37,318 bases of DNA from MGIIb-P sp963934015 (lineage in GTDB: Archaea > Thermoplasmatota > Poseidoniia > Poseidoniales > Thalassarchaeaceae), in NCBI GenBank assembly GCA_963934015.1, contig CAWVWT010000021.1:1-37318 (forward strand), read 5' to 3'. Position numbers and translations under genes: made by a program. Of this stretch, positions 25,199 to 32,952 are shown piece after piece (positions within the stretch are counted from its first letter, which is position 1; the number at the start of each line of letters is the position of its first letter). The notes below the pieces were generated by a model. It was given only the letters and a program-made list of their open reading frames with translations, searched no databases and was not told the origin of the DNA.

Positions 25199-26917
25199 AT
25201 GCAGGCACTGATTGATGCAGTTCTTCCATCTTTGGAACAAGCCATGACTTCGGTTGGAGTTCAAGGTGAGTTTTGGAAAAAAATGCTTTCGCGTTCTAAA
25301 GAAGCCAGTCAAGGAGATCTCGCACTACCTTGCTTTCCATTTGCCAAGCAGTTGGGCTGCTCACCGGATGAGGTTGCTCAGAAAATTGCCAATACATTGG
25401 AACTCGACATGGGTAAAGCCGTTGCAGTTGGGCCTTACGTCAATATTCGGGCTTCCATGGATTGGCTGGCTACACAACTGGTGAACAAACCAGAGTCCAA
25501 AGGTTCAATCTTGATTGAACATACTTCTGCTAATCCCAACGGACCCTTCCATGTCGGGCGTGCAAGAAATGCGATTCTTGGGGACACCTTTGTTCGTATG
25601 TATCGTGCGGCTGGTTATGAAGTGACAGCTGAGTACTATGTCGATGACATGGGTAAACAGGTTGGGATTCTCTGTTGGGCTTTGGAGAACCTCGAAGAGG
25701 ACCAAGTTCAGAATCTTCTGGCTGAAGGAGAAATCCCAATCGAAGAGTCACCACATTCAGCAAAAGCAGACCATGCACGCGTTCTTTGGTACCAAGCAGC
25801 AAATTTGTTGAAGGCAAAAGATTCGATTGTCGATGCAGGTGTCACGGATTTGGTTCAAAAGAGTGAGGAAGCAGATGCGGATATTCTCTCCAGATTCGAA
25901 GCGGCATATCAACCGATTCTCGATGGGATGTTGGAGACATTGGGACGCATGGGCATCACATTTGATTCATTCACCAAGGAATCGAAATTCATTGTCGATG
26001 GCAGTGTCGAAATTTTGATGGATCAATTACAATCATCTGAACTTCATGGTGTGGCTGAAAATGGAGCCCATTACCTTGAATTGGAGAGTAAGGGCGTGAA
26101 GGGGAAATCGACTCAATTCTATTACCGCCGCGGAGATGGAAGTAGCCTTTACGCGACTCGAGATCTGGCTTATCACCAACACAAATGGACCCGTTCCGTT
26201 CGTTTGTTGAACATTCTTGGCGAGGATCATAAATTGCAATCAAAACAAGTTGGTATTGCTTTGGAGGAATTGAACATCCAACCACCAGAGGCGGTCTTCT
26301 ATGCCTTCACTAAATTGGCAGATGGGAAAATGAGTACAAGACGTGGAAATGTCGTCTATATGGATGATTTATTGGACGAGGCTCAAACACGTGCGTTGGA
26401 GACTGTAAAAGAAATCCGTGCTGATTTACCTGCTGAAAAATTAACGGCGATTGCAGAAGCTGTTGGCGTAAGCGCCACCCGCTTCAACATTGCAAAAATC
26501 TCACCCGACAAGGGCATCACATTCCGCTGGGCTGACGCTCTCAGCCTTGAAGCCGATAGTGCACCATTCATCATGTACAGCCATGCGAGAGCCTGCTCGA
26601 TTCAGCGTAAGGCTGGCGAGGTTGACCTTTCCGTGGGCCTCAATACATCTGAATTATCAGGTACAGCCGCAGATTTAGTTCGAAGAATGGCTTACATGAA
26701 AGATGAATTACAATCTGCCATAGATTCTTCGGCTCCACACAATTTCTGTGCTTGGCTGAGTGCTTTGGCAGTGGATTACAATCGATTCTATCGAGATAAT
26801 TATGTTATTGAAGAGGGCGTAGTTAACGTGCAGAATCTCATCATCAGTGAATTGGCACGTGACCATCTAAGACGTGGTTGCGAAGCGGTGGGGATTATTC
26901 CTATCGAGGAAATGTGA
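25199..26917 (+). CDS. argS: Arginyl-tRNA synthetase
   Basis: The 572-residue class I synthetase shows the N-terminal Add-1 domain, the HIGH equivalent HVGR (118-121, in NPNGPFHVGRARN), the KMSKS-like KMSTRRGN near residue 377 and the DALR anticodon-binding domain ending in the helical DHLRRG region. It attaches arginine to tRNA-Arg and needs tRNA for activation, a property of the family. GGAG lies 8 nt before ATG 25199, at the very end of prf1. The next gene encodes an unrelated small acidic membrane protein. Length is typical of archaeal and many bacterial ArgRS. Confidence 0.97.
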   Translation: MQALIDAVLPSLEQAMTSVGVQGEFWKKMLSRSKEASQGDLALPCFPFAKQLGCSPDEVAQKIANTLELDMGKAVAVGPYVNIRASMDWLATQLVNKPESKGSILIEHTSANPNGPFHVGRARNAILGDTFVRMYRAAGYEVTAEYYVDDMGKQVGILCWALENLEEDQVQNLLAEGEIPIEESPHSAKADHARVLWYQAANLLKAKDSIVDAGVTDLVQKSEEADADILSRFEAAYQPILDGMLETLGRMGITFDSFTKESKFIVDGSVEILMDQLQSSELHGVAENGAHYLELESKGVKGKSTQFYYRRGDGSSLYATRDLAYHQHKWTRSVRLLNILGEDHKLQSKQVGIALEELNIQPPEAVFYAFTKLADGKMSTRRGNVVYMDDLLDEAQTRALETVKEIRADLPAEKLTAIAEAVGVSATRFNIAKISPDKGITFRWADALSLEADSAPFIMYSHARACSIQRKAGEVDLSVGLNTSELSGTAADLVRRMAYMKDELQSAIDSSAPHNFCAWLSALAVDYNRFYRDNYVIEEGVVNVQNLIISELARDHLRRGCEAVGIIPIEEM

Positions 26918-26921
26918 TTCA

Positions 26922-27278
26922 ATGAGTTCGGTATGTGCTTTTTCGCTCATTTTTTTCATTGTATCTTACCTATTGTATCGATTTTTCACGAAAACACCTG
27001 TGCCTCCTGACTTTGAATTAGAGGCGATTATCGCGGCACCCCTTCCGCAAGAACCTCTGCTTGACGATGACAATGCAGATGAGCATGCAGTAGAGTTTGC
27101 GGATACACTTTCAGCATTGAAAACAGGAGATGTTGAAACTTCAGATTATGAGGAGTCTGAATTTGCCGACATCATCGATGAGGAAGAGGTGGAAAAGGCT
27201 GAGTCTAATCAGGCGGTACTCGGATTCATTGTTTTCATCCTTTGGATTATTTTCGAGATAATGACAAACGGATTGTAA
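26922..27278 (+). CDS. Small acidic two-helix membrane protein, unknown
   Basis: I do not recognise this 118-residue protein. A hydrophobic segment at 4-22 and another at 98-114 flank a strongly acidic loop (residues 45-95, rich in Asp/Glu with almost no basic residues). ATG 26922 starts 4 nt after argS; GAGG lies 12 nt upstream, a poor distance. Its TAA is followed directly by TCA, the complement of a TGA in the frame of the small opposing ORF. It may be a membrane adaptor, but nothing in the sequence names a function. Confidence 0.65.
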   Translation: MSSVCAFSLIFFIVSYLLYRFFTKTPVPPDFELEAIIAAPLPQEPLLDDDNADEHAVEFADTLSALKTGDVETSDYEESEFADIIDEEEVEKAESNQAVLGFIVFILWIIFEIMTNGL

Positions 27279-27284
27279 TCATCA

Positions 27285-27365
27285 TCATTCTTCTTCGAGG
27301 ATATCTTCGACGGTTTCACCAGCCCCAAATATTGATGCGATGATGGCAGAAATCCAACCGACCAT
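27285..27365 (-). CDS. Possible 26-residue small protein ending in three TGA codons
   Basis: This short ORF has a hydrophobic first half (MVGWISAIIASIFGAG) and an acidic tail (DILEEE), so it could sit in a membrane as a short helix. It starts 4 nt after the stop of the larger zinc-protein gene. It ends in TGATGATGA, three in-frame stops. The last stop abuts the TAA of the opposing gene as TAATCA, the junction seen at four other places. No other reading of the 91-nt gap gives a better gene. The case is suggestive only; conservation would decide. Confidence 0.4.
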   Translation of the reverse strand: MVGWISAIIASIFGAGETVEDILEEE

Positions 27366-27369
27366 GCAA

Positions 27370-27927
27370 TCACTCAGCGATGTCCTCAGCGATTGAATCG
27401 AATTTCTTTCGTTGGATTGTCCGTCGTTCACGATCTTTGTCATCTAACCATGCTTCTCTTGAAGACATTCTTGAGGTCATTCCTGCAGATGTGGATTGCG
27501 CCCGCATCCCCACCAGACCCTTGTAGGCCTGTTCGTAACTTTCAGCACGTTTGTTCCAGTTGGCAGATGGCCATCCACAGTCCCACCGACTGGGGTCGTA
27601 GGCATTCTGCTCAATCCAAACACCGCATCTTGGGAAATAGCATCGAGCCTTGTCTTCATCACCCTCAACCCAAAATGACAATTCATCACAAACCGGACAA
27701 TTTTTCCGATCGAAGGCTGCGAGTTCCAAAGAACCCTCTTCTCCAACAAAATCAATTTCCCAAGCGACAATACTGCCGCTAACCACATCTGTGGCACCGG
27801 CCTTGGCCAAGAAAGCGCGCATCACGTCCCATGCATCTTGCTCGGTAGAGAAAACGCCCAATTGTGTTTTTTCGCCACCAGGTGTGGCCACGACCGGGAC
27901 GAAAACTTGCTTCAACGCCTCCTCCAT
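27370..27927 (-). CDS. Zinc-binding protein of unknown function
   Basis: I do not recognise this 185-residue protein. Residues 1-75 form an alpha/beta-looking domain with GVFSTEQDAWDVMRAFLA, resembling domains that pack around a helix. A four-cysteine site follows (C77-x2-C80 and C96-x4-C101), then a Trp-rich stretch (WDCGWPSANWNKRAESYEQA) and a basic, charged C-terminus. ATG 27927 lies 7 nt after a strong hairpin (27934-27952), which may control it. It is downstream of the thioredoxin-like gene on the same strand. Confidence 0.72.
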   Translation of the reverse strand: MEEALKQVFVPVVATPGGEKTQLGVFSTEQDAWDVMRAFLAKAGATDVVSGSIVAWEIDFVGEEGSLELAAFDRKNCPVCDELSFWVEGDEDKARCYFPRCGVWIEQNAYDPSRWDCGWPSANWNKRAESYEQAYKGLVGMRAQSTSAGMTSRMSSREAWLDDKDRERRTIQRKKFDSIAEDIAE

Positions 27928-27933
27928 GCAACC

Positions 27934-27952
27934 CCGTCCTCTGAGAGGACGG
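27934..27952. repeat. Perfect 8-bp hairpin before the zinc-binding protein gene
   Basis: CCGTCCTC (27934-27941) and GAGGACGG (27945-27952) flank a 3-nt loop. It lies in the 42-nt gap between the thioredoxin-like gene's stop and the next ATG, ending 7 nt before that ATG on the minus strand. It could terminate transcription (though no T-run follows), block the start site, or stabilise RNA. Confidence 0.6.
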
Positions 27953-27969
27953 ATGAAGTCATCGCTGTC

Positions 27970-28257
27970 TTACAGTTTGGCAAGCGCTTCTGCTATACGC
28001 TCGGGTGTTGCCGCACGAATCATGGTTTTCCCTTCACCATTAGAGAAAATTCCCACACAGGGTAGGATATCAATTGCGGCTGCAAAAAGAGGGAATGCGG
28101 CAAAGAATTCGCTCGCTTTTTGTTTGTCTATCCAATGATTGGGGACTTCCAATGGTTGTTCATTCAGTGTGGCTTCCAATTCGACACAGTGCAAACAATC
28201 CTCTGCGGTAACAATCACAACACCGAGTTCTGCTGACACGACCTCTGGCCACCCCAT
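27970..28257 (-). CDS. Small thioredoxin-like protein
   Basis: The 95-residue protein has a thioredoxin-fold layout. A strand (LGVVIVTAED) is followed by the redox motif C21-L-H-C24 and a helix. The cis-proline strand reads ILPCVGIF with P66, then a glycine turn (NGEG) and a final helix. The active site lacks the Trp and Gly-Pro of classical thioredoxin, and an extra Cys67 follows the cis-proline. It is divergent from a PrxQ/AhpE-like peroxiredoxin with a 52-nt gap, so it may be that enzyme's reductant. AAGAAC lies 22 nt before its ATG. Confidence 0.78.
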   Translation of the reverse strand: MGWPEVVSAELGVVIVTAEDCLHCVELEATLNEQPLEVPNHWIDKQKASEFFAAFPLFAAAIDILPCVGIFSNGEGKTMIRAATPERIAEALAKL

Positions 28258-28279
28258 GCTCTAGGGCTACCGGGCGCAT

Positions 28280-28285
28280 GTTCTT
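28280..28285 (-). promoter_or_regulatory. Candidate promoter box AAGAAC in the thioredoxin/peroxiredoxin gap
   Basis: CTAAGAACATG on the minus strand ends 22 nt before the thioredoxin-like ATG. On the plus strand the complementary TTCTTA ends about 23 nt before the peroxiredoxin ATG. The box is therefore roughly centred in the gap and might serve both genes. Confidence 0.3.
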
Positions 28286-28309
28286 AGCGTGGTCGCCGTA
28301 CGACAAGGC

Positions 28310-28774
28310 ATGGTAAACGTCGGCGATGATGCCCCTGACTTCAGTCTACTCGATCAGAACAACAACCCTGTTAGCGGTTCAGACTTCAAAGGACAGAAAG
28401 TGATACTCGCATTCTTCCCTGCTGCGTTTACAGGAATCTGTACCACAGAGATGTGCACATTTGAGGAAAGCGTATCTCGATTGAACGATTCAAATGCAGT
28501 GGTCTTGGGCATTTGTGTTGATGCACGTTTCTCCAATGCTGCCTTTGCTGAGAAGAATGGATTGACGTTCCCCATCCTATCTGATTACATGCGTTCCACA
28601 GTAGAAGCGTACGGTGTTGCCTTGCACGACTTCGCAGGGATGCCTGGATACACAGCCAGTGAGCGTGCTGTATTCATCGTCGATGAGAACGGCGATGTAA
28701 TGTGGAAATGGGTTGGTGAAAACCCCGGGGTCCAGCCTGATTACGAAGCGGTTCTAGCGGTAGTTGGCGCCTGA
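28310..28774 (+). CDS. Peroxiredoxin (PrxQ/Bcp or AhpE type)
   Basis: The 154-residue protein has the AhpC/TSA fold. The peroxidatic site P37-x3-T41-x2-C44 lies in FFPAAFTGICTTEMC, with C49 five residues on as a possible resolving cysteine (C-x4-C, as in PrxQ/Bcp). It reduces hydrogen peroxide and organic peroxides using thiols. ATG 28310 gives the usual N-terminus (VGDDAPDFSLLD); a GTG at 28289 is less likely. The thioredoxin-like gene is divergently transcribed 52 nt away. The TGA stop abuts the TAA of folB on the other strand. Confidence 0.92.
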   Translation: MVNVGDDAPDFSLLDQNNNPVSGSDFKGQKVILAFFPAAFTGICTTEMCTFEESVSRLNDSNAVVLGICVDARFSNAAFAEKNGLTFPILSDYMRSTVEAYGVALHDFAGMPGYTASERAVFIVDENGDVMWKWVGENPGVQPDYEAVLAVVGA

Positions 28775-29143
28775 TTAGAAGGCCATTCCTTCGGGCCATG
28801 TCCGCTCGACCACAGCCAAACCACCATTGTGTGGCATCGGTGCTTGCGGCTTCTCAATTCTAATTTTGACACCGGCGACATTGAGGTGCACCGAGACGGT
28901 GCCGATAATCAGATCGCACAATGTTTCCATCATCTTAACCGAATCCCCTCGTGTGACGATATCATGAATCGTTGTCTGAAGAAATCCATAGTCAACACTC
29001 GTGGCGATTTCATCATCACTTGCAGGTTCCTTGAGAACGACCCAAATGCTGACGACAAAGGGTTGTTCTTTCTCTCGCTCATAATCATAAACGCCATGCT
29101 TCCCTTTAACTTTGTAATTCTCAACAGCAACAATCGTACTCAT
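28775..29143 (-). CDS. folB: Dihydroneopterin aldolase
   Basis: The 122-residue protein matches FolB, which cleaves dihydroneopterin to hydroxymethyl-dihydropterin in folate synthesis. The active-site glutamate lies in HGVYDYEREKEQPF, the family Tyr in TSVDYGFLQTTI, and the catalytic lysine in RIEKPQAPMP. It is bacterial in type, like FolP in this window. TGAGGTGG, beginning with the stop of the parvulin gene, lies 4 nt before the ATG at 29143. It is the last gene of a seven-gene minus-strand run. Its stop touches the peroxiredoxin stop with no spacer. Confidence 0.93.
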   Translation of the reverse strand: MSTIVAVENYKVKGKHGVYDYEREKEQPFVVSIWVVLKEPASDDEIATSVDYGFLQTTIHDIVTRGDSVKMMETLCDLIIGTVSVHLNVAGVKIRIEKPQAPMPHNGGLAVVERTWPEGMAF

Positions 29144-29147
29144 GCTA

Positions 29148-29155
29148 CCACCTCA
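29148..29155 (-). promoter_or_regulatory. Stop codon fused to Shine-Dalgarno (TGAGGTGG) before folB
   Basis: The TGA stop of the parvulin gene supplies the first bases of TGAGGTGG, 4 nt before the folB ATG. Confidence 0.65.
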
Positions 29156-29452
29156 TTCGTCTCTTTCGTGAACCCAGATTAGATGGTATCCGAATTCTGT
29201 TTTGACAAACCGATCTACTTCATTTAGGGGTTGTTCAAAGCAGGCTGCGCTGAATAGTCGAACCATTTGCCGTTCGTGGAACCAACCGAGATCCCCTCCT
29301 TTTTGGCCACTGGGGCAAGAGCTGTGTTTCTTTGCTGCTTTTTGGAATGTCTTCAGTGGTTTCCTCGCACTTTGAATTTCTTCAAGCAAACGGATGGCAT
29401 CAGATTTCTGACGCAACAATATGTGGCTGGCATGCGCTCTACGAATAGCCAT
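29153..29452 (-). CDS. Parvulin-type peptidyl-prolyl cis-trans isomerase
   Basis: The 99-residue protein is a single parvulin (PpiC) domain with no signal peptide, so it should act in the cytoplasm. Motifs: RAHASHILLR at the N-terminus, then SCPSGQKGGDLGWF in the middle, the FSAACFEQPLNEV helix and TEFGYHLIWVHER at the end. It speeds folding around prolines. ATG 29452 is chosen because it lies 4 nt after the M28 peptidase stop. A start at 29503 would overlap that gene by about 47 nt. Its stop is part of the folB ribosome-binding site. Confidence 0.92.
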   Translation of the reverse strand: MAIRRAHASHILLRQKSDAIRLLEEIQSARKPLKTFQKAAKKHSSCPSGQKGGDLGWFHERQMVRLFSAACFEQPLNEVDRFVKTEFGYHLIWVHERDE

Positions 29453-29456
29453 TGCA

Positions 29457-31184
29457 TCATCCCCAAGCCAACCATGCAGCGTATGAACCATAGATGATTC
29501 CACTGACGGCTAGAGATTCTTCATTGAAGCGATCCATATCGTCGTGGAAGGTATGGTATTCCCAAGAACCCGAGCCGTAGCAGACGATTGCACGCCCCCG
29601 CTCATCTCCATCTTGCTGTTGGATATCGTAGACGAATGGCCCGTGGTCAGAATTGTAGGGCATCCCATCGCTGGCACCCTTTGCCCCATCAAGGGTTTGC
29701 GTGTTAATCGTATATTTCGTGGCCAAACCGTTGGGGTTTTCTTGTTTGAACTGGTCAACAATTTGGTTGATGTAGTTCATGTCACGGGCATCATTGCCAA
29801 ACATCCACAGACTATTGCCCCGGGTCTCTAGGTCGATATCCACATGATTCATATCGAGGTTGATGTATAGGCGCAGGTTTTCTTGCAGTTGGCCCATATA
29901 GGATGCAACGTAGGCTTTGGAACCATGCAATCCTTCCTCTTCCCCGCCCCATGTGCAGAACTTCATGGTGTAATACGGCTCTCCTTTACTCTCAGCCATG
30001 TTGGCAAATTGCCGAGCTAATTCCAATACCGATGCCGAACCTGAGGTGTCATCGACAGCGCCGGGGCCATTGTAGACTGTATCGTGATGTCCACCGAAGA
30101 TGATCAGTTCGTCGGTTTTCCCAGGCAAGATGCCACAAGGAGCTTTGACATCCCGCTCACCCTGATTGTCGACATTCACAATCATTCGAATTCGGCCATC
30201 CCCATTGACTACATCATCTCGAATTTGTTCACCAACTTGATCGCTGACCATCATGAAAGGGATACCTGGTGGGAGACTCTCAAACTGACTGGTATCGACT
30301 GACTTGAAGTAGGGTACACACCGTCCATCTTCACCTGGAATTTTACAGTTATTAGGTGGATTTTCCCCGCCAGTTGAATCCCATGTGACCAGAATCAAAC
30401 CATACAAATCGTTCTGCTGAGCCTTGATTAGAAGTTGTGTGTTGCTGGAGACTCCACCTTGTCCAAATACCAACCCAATACTCGCAGAGGCATTTTCCCA
30501 TACTCCATCATCACTAGCATTTCCTAAATCAACTACAGGTATCTGATCTTGATACTGGTAATCAGCTGAACCAGAATATCCTTGGAGAACAAAGTCCATT
30601 CGGTGAGTGAATACAGTTTCTTGACTGCCTATATCAGTGAAAGCGCATGGGAGCAAACCAATGATTCCCGGCATACATATCGATATTTGCGGCTCTTCTT
30701 GAATCTCAAACATAGGGACTGCAAATGAATTCGGTTCAATGGCCAGTCCAAAATCAGAGAAGTTGTCCAAATTGGATTGCGCAGCGGCGTGTTCCGAAGC
30801 AGAACCACTCATCCTCCCTTGCCATTCAGAATCACCCAATGCAACCAAACCTTCAGCAAAGGCACGCGCCTGAGTAGAATCAAAATCGATGAGTTCCCCC
30901 TCGAACTCATCTTCAGAAAACCAACCTACAATCGTATCTCCAAACAGAATTGCGGTAATACTACCCCCTACGATCAGCATCGCAACCACGGCAATCACTG
31001 GAACAGTTGCCCAAGGAACCCGCTCTTGGAACATTTCCAATCGTCCTGCTGGTGCGGTGGATTGCGCCGTTTTGTCATTCCAAATTAGTGCGGCAATCCG
31101 TTCGTCCTTTGTTCGTGGGACACTAATACCACGTTCCTTTAGCAAGTTTCCTAGTTCAACGTGAGTTTGGTCTTCATATTCCAT
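29457..31184 (-). CDS. Membrane-anchored M28 family metallopeptidase
   Basis: The protein has 575 residues. Residues 8-35 resemble a SAP-like helix pair (ELGNLLKERGISVPRTKDER). A single membrane helix lies at about 59-83. The rest is probably outside the cell: an acidic region, a segment resembling an inserted PA domain around 190-345, then the di-zinc aminopeptidase domain. Zinc and catalytic residues can be seen in GGHHDTVYNGPGAVDD (near 366), WGGEEEGLHGS, NLDMNHVD and a terminal EYHTFHDD. It probably trims peptides from outside the cell, suiting a heterotroph feeding on protein. GGAG lies 8 nt before ATG 31184. Confidence 0.87.
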   Translation of the reverse strand: MEYEDQTHVELGNLLKERGISVPRTKDERIAALIWNDKTAQSTAPAGRLEMFQERVPWATVPVIAVVAMLIVGGSITAILFGDTIVGWFSEDEFEGELIDFDSTQARAFAEGLVALGDSEWQGRMSGSASEHAAAQSNLDNFSDFGLAIEPNSFAVPMFEIQEEPQISICMPGIIGLLPCAFTDIGSQETVFTHRMDFVLQGYSGSADYQYQDQIPVVDLGNASDDGVWENASASIGLVFGQGGVSSNTQLLIKAQQNDLYGLILVTWDSTGGENPPNNCKIPGEDGRCVPYFKSVDTSQFESLPPGIPFMMVSDQVGEQIRDDVVNGDGRIRMIVNVDNQGERDVKAPCGILPGKTDELIIFGGHHDTVYNGPGAVDDTSGSASVLELARQFANMAESKGEPYYTMKFCTWGGEEEGLHGSKAYVASYMGQLQENLRLYINLDMNHVDIDLETRGNSLWMFGNDARDMNYINQIVDQFKQENPNGLATKYTINTQTLDGAKGASDGMPYNSDHGPFVYDIQQQDGDERGRAIVCYGSGSWEYHTFHDDMDRFNEESLAVSGIIYGSYAAWLAWG

Positions 31185-31239
31185 CTGAACCACTCCTTAC
31201 AGTTAGTCATGCAACGTCGTCATTCTTCAAGGCACGGGT

Positions 31240-31812
31240 CTATTGTACCTCTTCACCAGTCCAGCGCCTTCCAAGTGAGTGTTCGATATCCATTTGGTCG
31301 AGAATTCGGGCTACTACAAAGTCGACTAGGTCTTCAATACCTTGTGGATTATGGTAAAATCCAGGGCTTGCAGGAAGTACCACAACACCCCAGTTAGATA
31401 GTTTAGTCATATTTTCTAGATGAATAGTCGCATAGGGTGACTCACGTGGAACTACAATGAGTGGGCGACGTTCCTTGAGGGCAACGAGTGCTGAACGTGT
31501 GACCAAGTTATCAGATATCCCGGCTGCGATTTTGCTAATTGTAGTCCCACTGGCTGGACAGACAACATAGTGATCAATTTTGGCAGAACCCGAAGCAGAA
31601 CGTGCAGCGAGGTTGTCATTGTCCTCTAGCGAAACACCTGGGATATTTGCTAGGTCTGAAGCTTTCAGCCCTAATTCAAGATCGAGATTGATGCCCCCTT
31701 CACGTGTAACGATGAGAAGAACATCCCACTTGGCATCGGACAGTGCACGCAGTAAACGTTCAGCGTACAGTGCGCCCGAAGCGCCAGTAATCGCAACAAC
31801 TGCCTCTGGCAT
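31240..31812 (-). CDS. ubiX: Flavin prenyltransferase UbiX
   Basis: The 190-residue flavoprotein has the N-terminal FMN-binding VVAITGASGALYAERLL, the VVCPASGTTISKIAAGISDNL stretch with the dimethylallyl-phosphate site, and the RRPLIVVPRESPY motif followed by SPGFYHNPQ. It attaches a prenyl group to FMN, making the cofactor of UbiD-type decarboxylases. No UbiD is in the window. ATG 31812 follows TGAGGC, which contains the aminotransferase stop, by 7 nt; the aminotransferase gene is immediately upstream. Confidence 0.93.
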   Translation of the reverse strand: MPEAVVAITGASGALYAERLLRALSDAKWDVLLIVTREGGINLDLELGLKASDLANIPGVSLEDNDNLAARSASGSAKIDHYVVCPASGTTISKIAAGISDNLVTRSALVALKERRPLIVVPRESPYATIHLENMTKLSNWGVVVLPASPGFYHNPQGIEDLVDFVVARILDQMDIEHSLGRRWTGEEVQ

Positions 31813-31822
31813 CACGCATGCC

Positions 31823-32947
31823 TCAAGCAATTCCTTCTTGAATGCTTGTTAGGAACTGTGACAGTACCGGCATCGCTGCCTCAAATACTTCAGGTTCACC
31901 ACCCCATGCAACACGAAGGTGATCTTTCAGATCTACATGGAACATACCTCCAGGCGTTGCGAGTAGCCCCAATGGCTTACCATATTCAGCCATCGCCTGT
32001 ATCGCATCAGTTCCAATTGAAAACGCGCCAAAGATGCCGAATGGTGGTGGCGTCCATTCAATTCCATGTGTGTCTAATACTTCGATCAATTTTGGTAAAT
32101 TCTTCTCACGCGCCACCCAAATGGCGGCGAGTGCCTCATCTAAACGGGGGAATACTGCGCCGGCAATCGATACAGAAGGTGCGCTGGCCATACCCTGCAT
32201 ATTTTGGAAGGCATGCTTGGCATTTTGAATGAATGTTGGAGCCCCAATCATCCATCCAAATCGAAGTGGGCCAAGGCCATAAGTCTTGGTCAATGAGTTC
32301 ACAGATATCACATTTTCAGAGCGTAAATACATTGGTCTATAGAATTCGGTTCCCTTTGCAGCATCTAGGTACACTTCATCTGATACAATGTTGACCCCTG
32401 CTTTCGTTGTGACATCCACCAACCAATCTTGATCACCTTCTGAAATCATCTCTCCAGTGGGGTTCATGACTGGTGTGAATACGATCACACTAACCTTCGG
32501 AAGAATATCTAACACCTCGGCACGATTCAGCATCCATGGTCCTGTATTTGGCCCACGATGGAAAGGAATAACCTCACATCCTAGTAATCGCGCACATTGT
32601 GAAACGACAGCGAATGATGGCATCTCTACACCAACAACCCGAGGTCCATCTTCAGGGAGTGCTGCCAGTATTGCCAAGGAAATCGATTGGCAAGCCCCAT
32701 GTGCAATACAGACTTGATTCAACTCTACACCATAGCGCTGCGCCACCCATTGCGCTGGATCTATACCATTTTCCCAGAACCCCAGTAGTTTTTCGGGTTC
32801 CAAGTTGTCGAAATCCCACGTGTGGGAAAATCCGGATTGTGAAAGATCATGCGGGCGATTTTCCTGTAAACGAGGGACATACCAAGAGAGGTAATCTACG
32901 GGTGGAATCCCATCGCCACCAACCGGGCCCCCAAGCCGCGGTTCCAT
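31823..32947 (-). CDS. PLP-dependent aminotransferase, class I/II
   Basis: The 374-residue fold-type I enzyme has the PLP lysine K221 in NSLTKTYGLGPLRFGWMIG. N162 in NPTG, D190 and Y193 in SDEVYLD bind the cofactor, and an arginine in HLRVAWGG near the C-terminus binds the substrate carboxylate. The sequence does not fix the amino acid used; an aspartate- or aromatic-type specificity is possible. ATG 32947 is preceded by GGTGAT containing the stop of the BI-1 gene. UbiX follows after 10 nt. Confidence 0.9.
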   Translation of the reverse strand: MEPRLGGPVGGDGIPPVDYLSWYVPRLQENRPHDLSQSGFSHTWDFDNLEPEKLLGFWENGIDPAQWVAQRYGVELNQVCIAHGACQSISLAILAALPEDGPRVVGVEMPSFAVVSQCARLLGCEVIPFHRGPNTGPWMLNRAEVLDILPKVSVIVFTPVMNPTGEMISEGDQDWLVDVTTKAGVNIVSDEVYLDAAKGTEFYRPMYLRSENVISVNSLTKTYGLGPLRFGWMIGAPTFIQNAKHAFQNMQGMASAPSVSIAGAVFPRLDEALAAIWVAREKNLPKLIEVLDTHGIEWTPPPFGIFGAFSIGTDAIQAMAEYGKPLGLLATPGGMFHVDLKDHLRVAWGGEPEVFEAAMPVLSQFLTSIQEGIA

Positions 32948-32952
32948 CTAAA

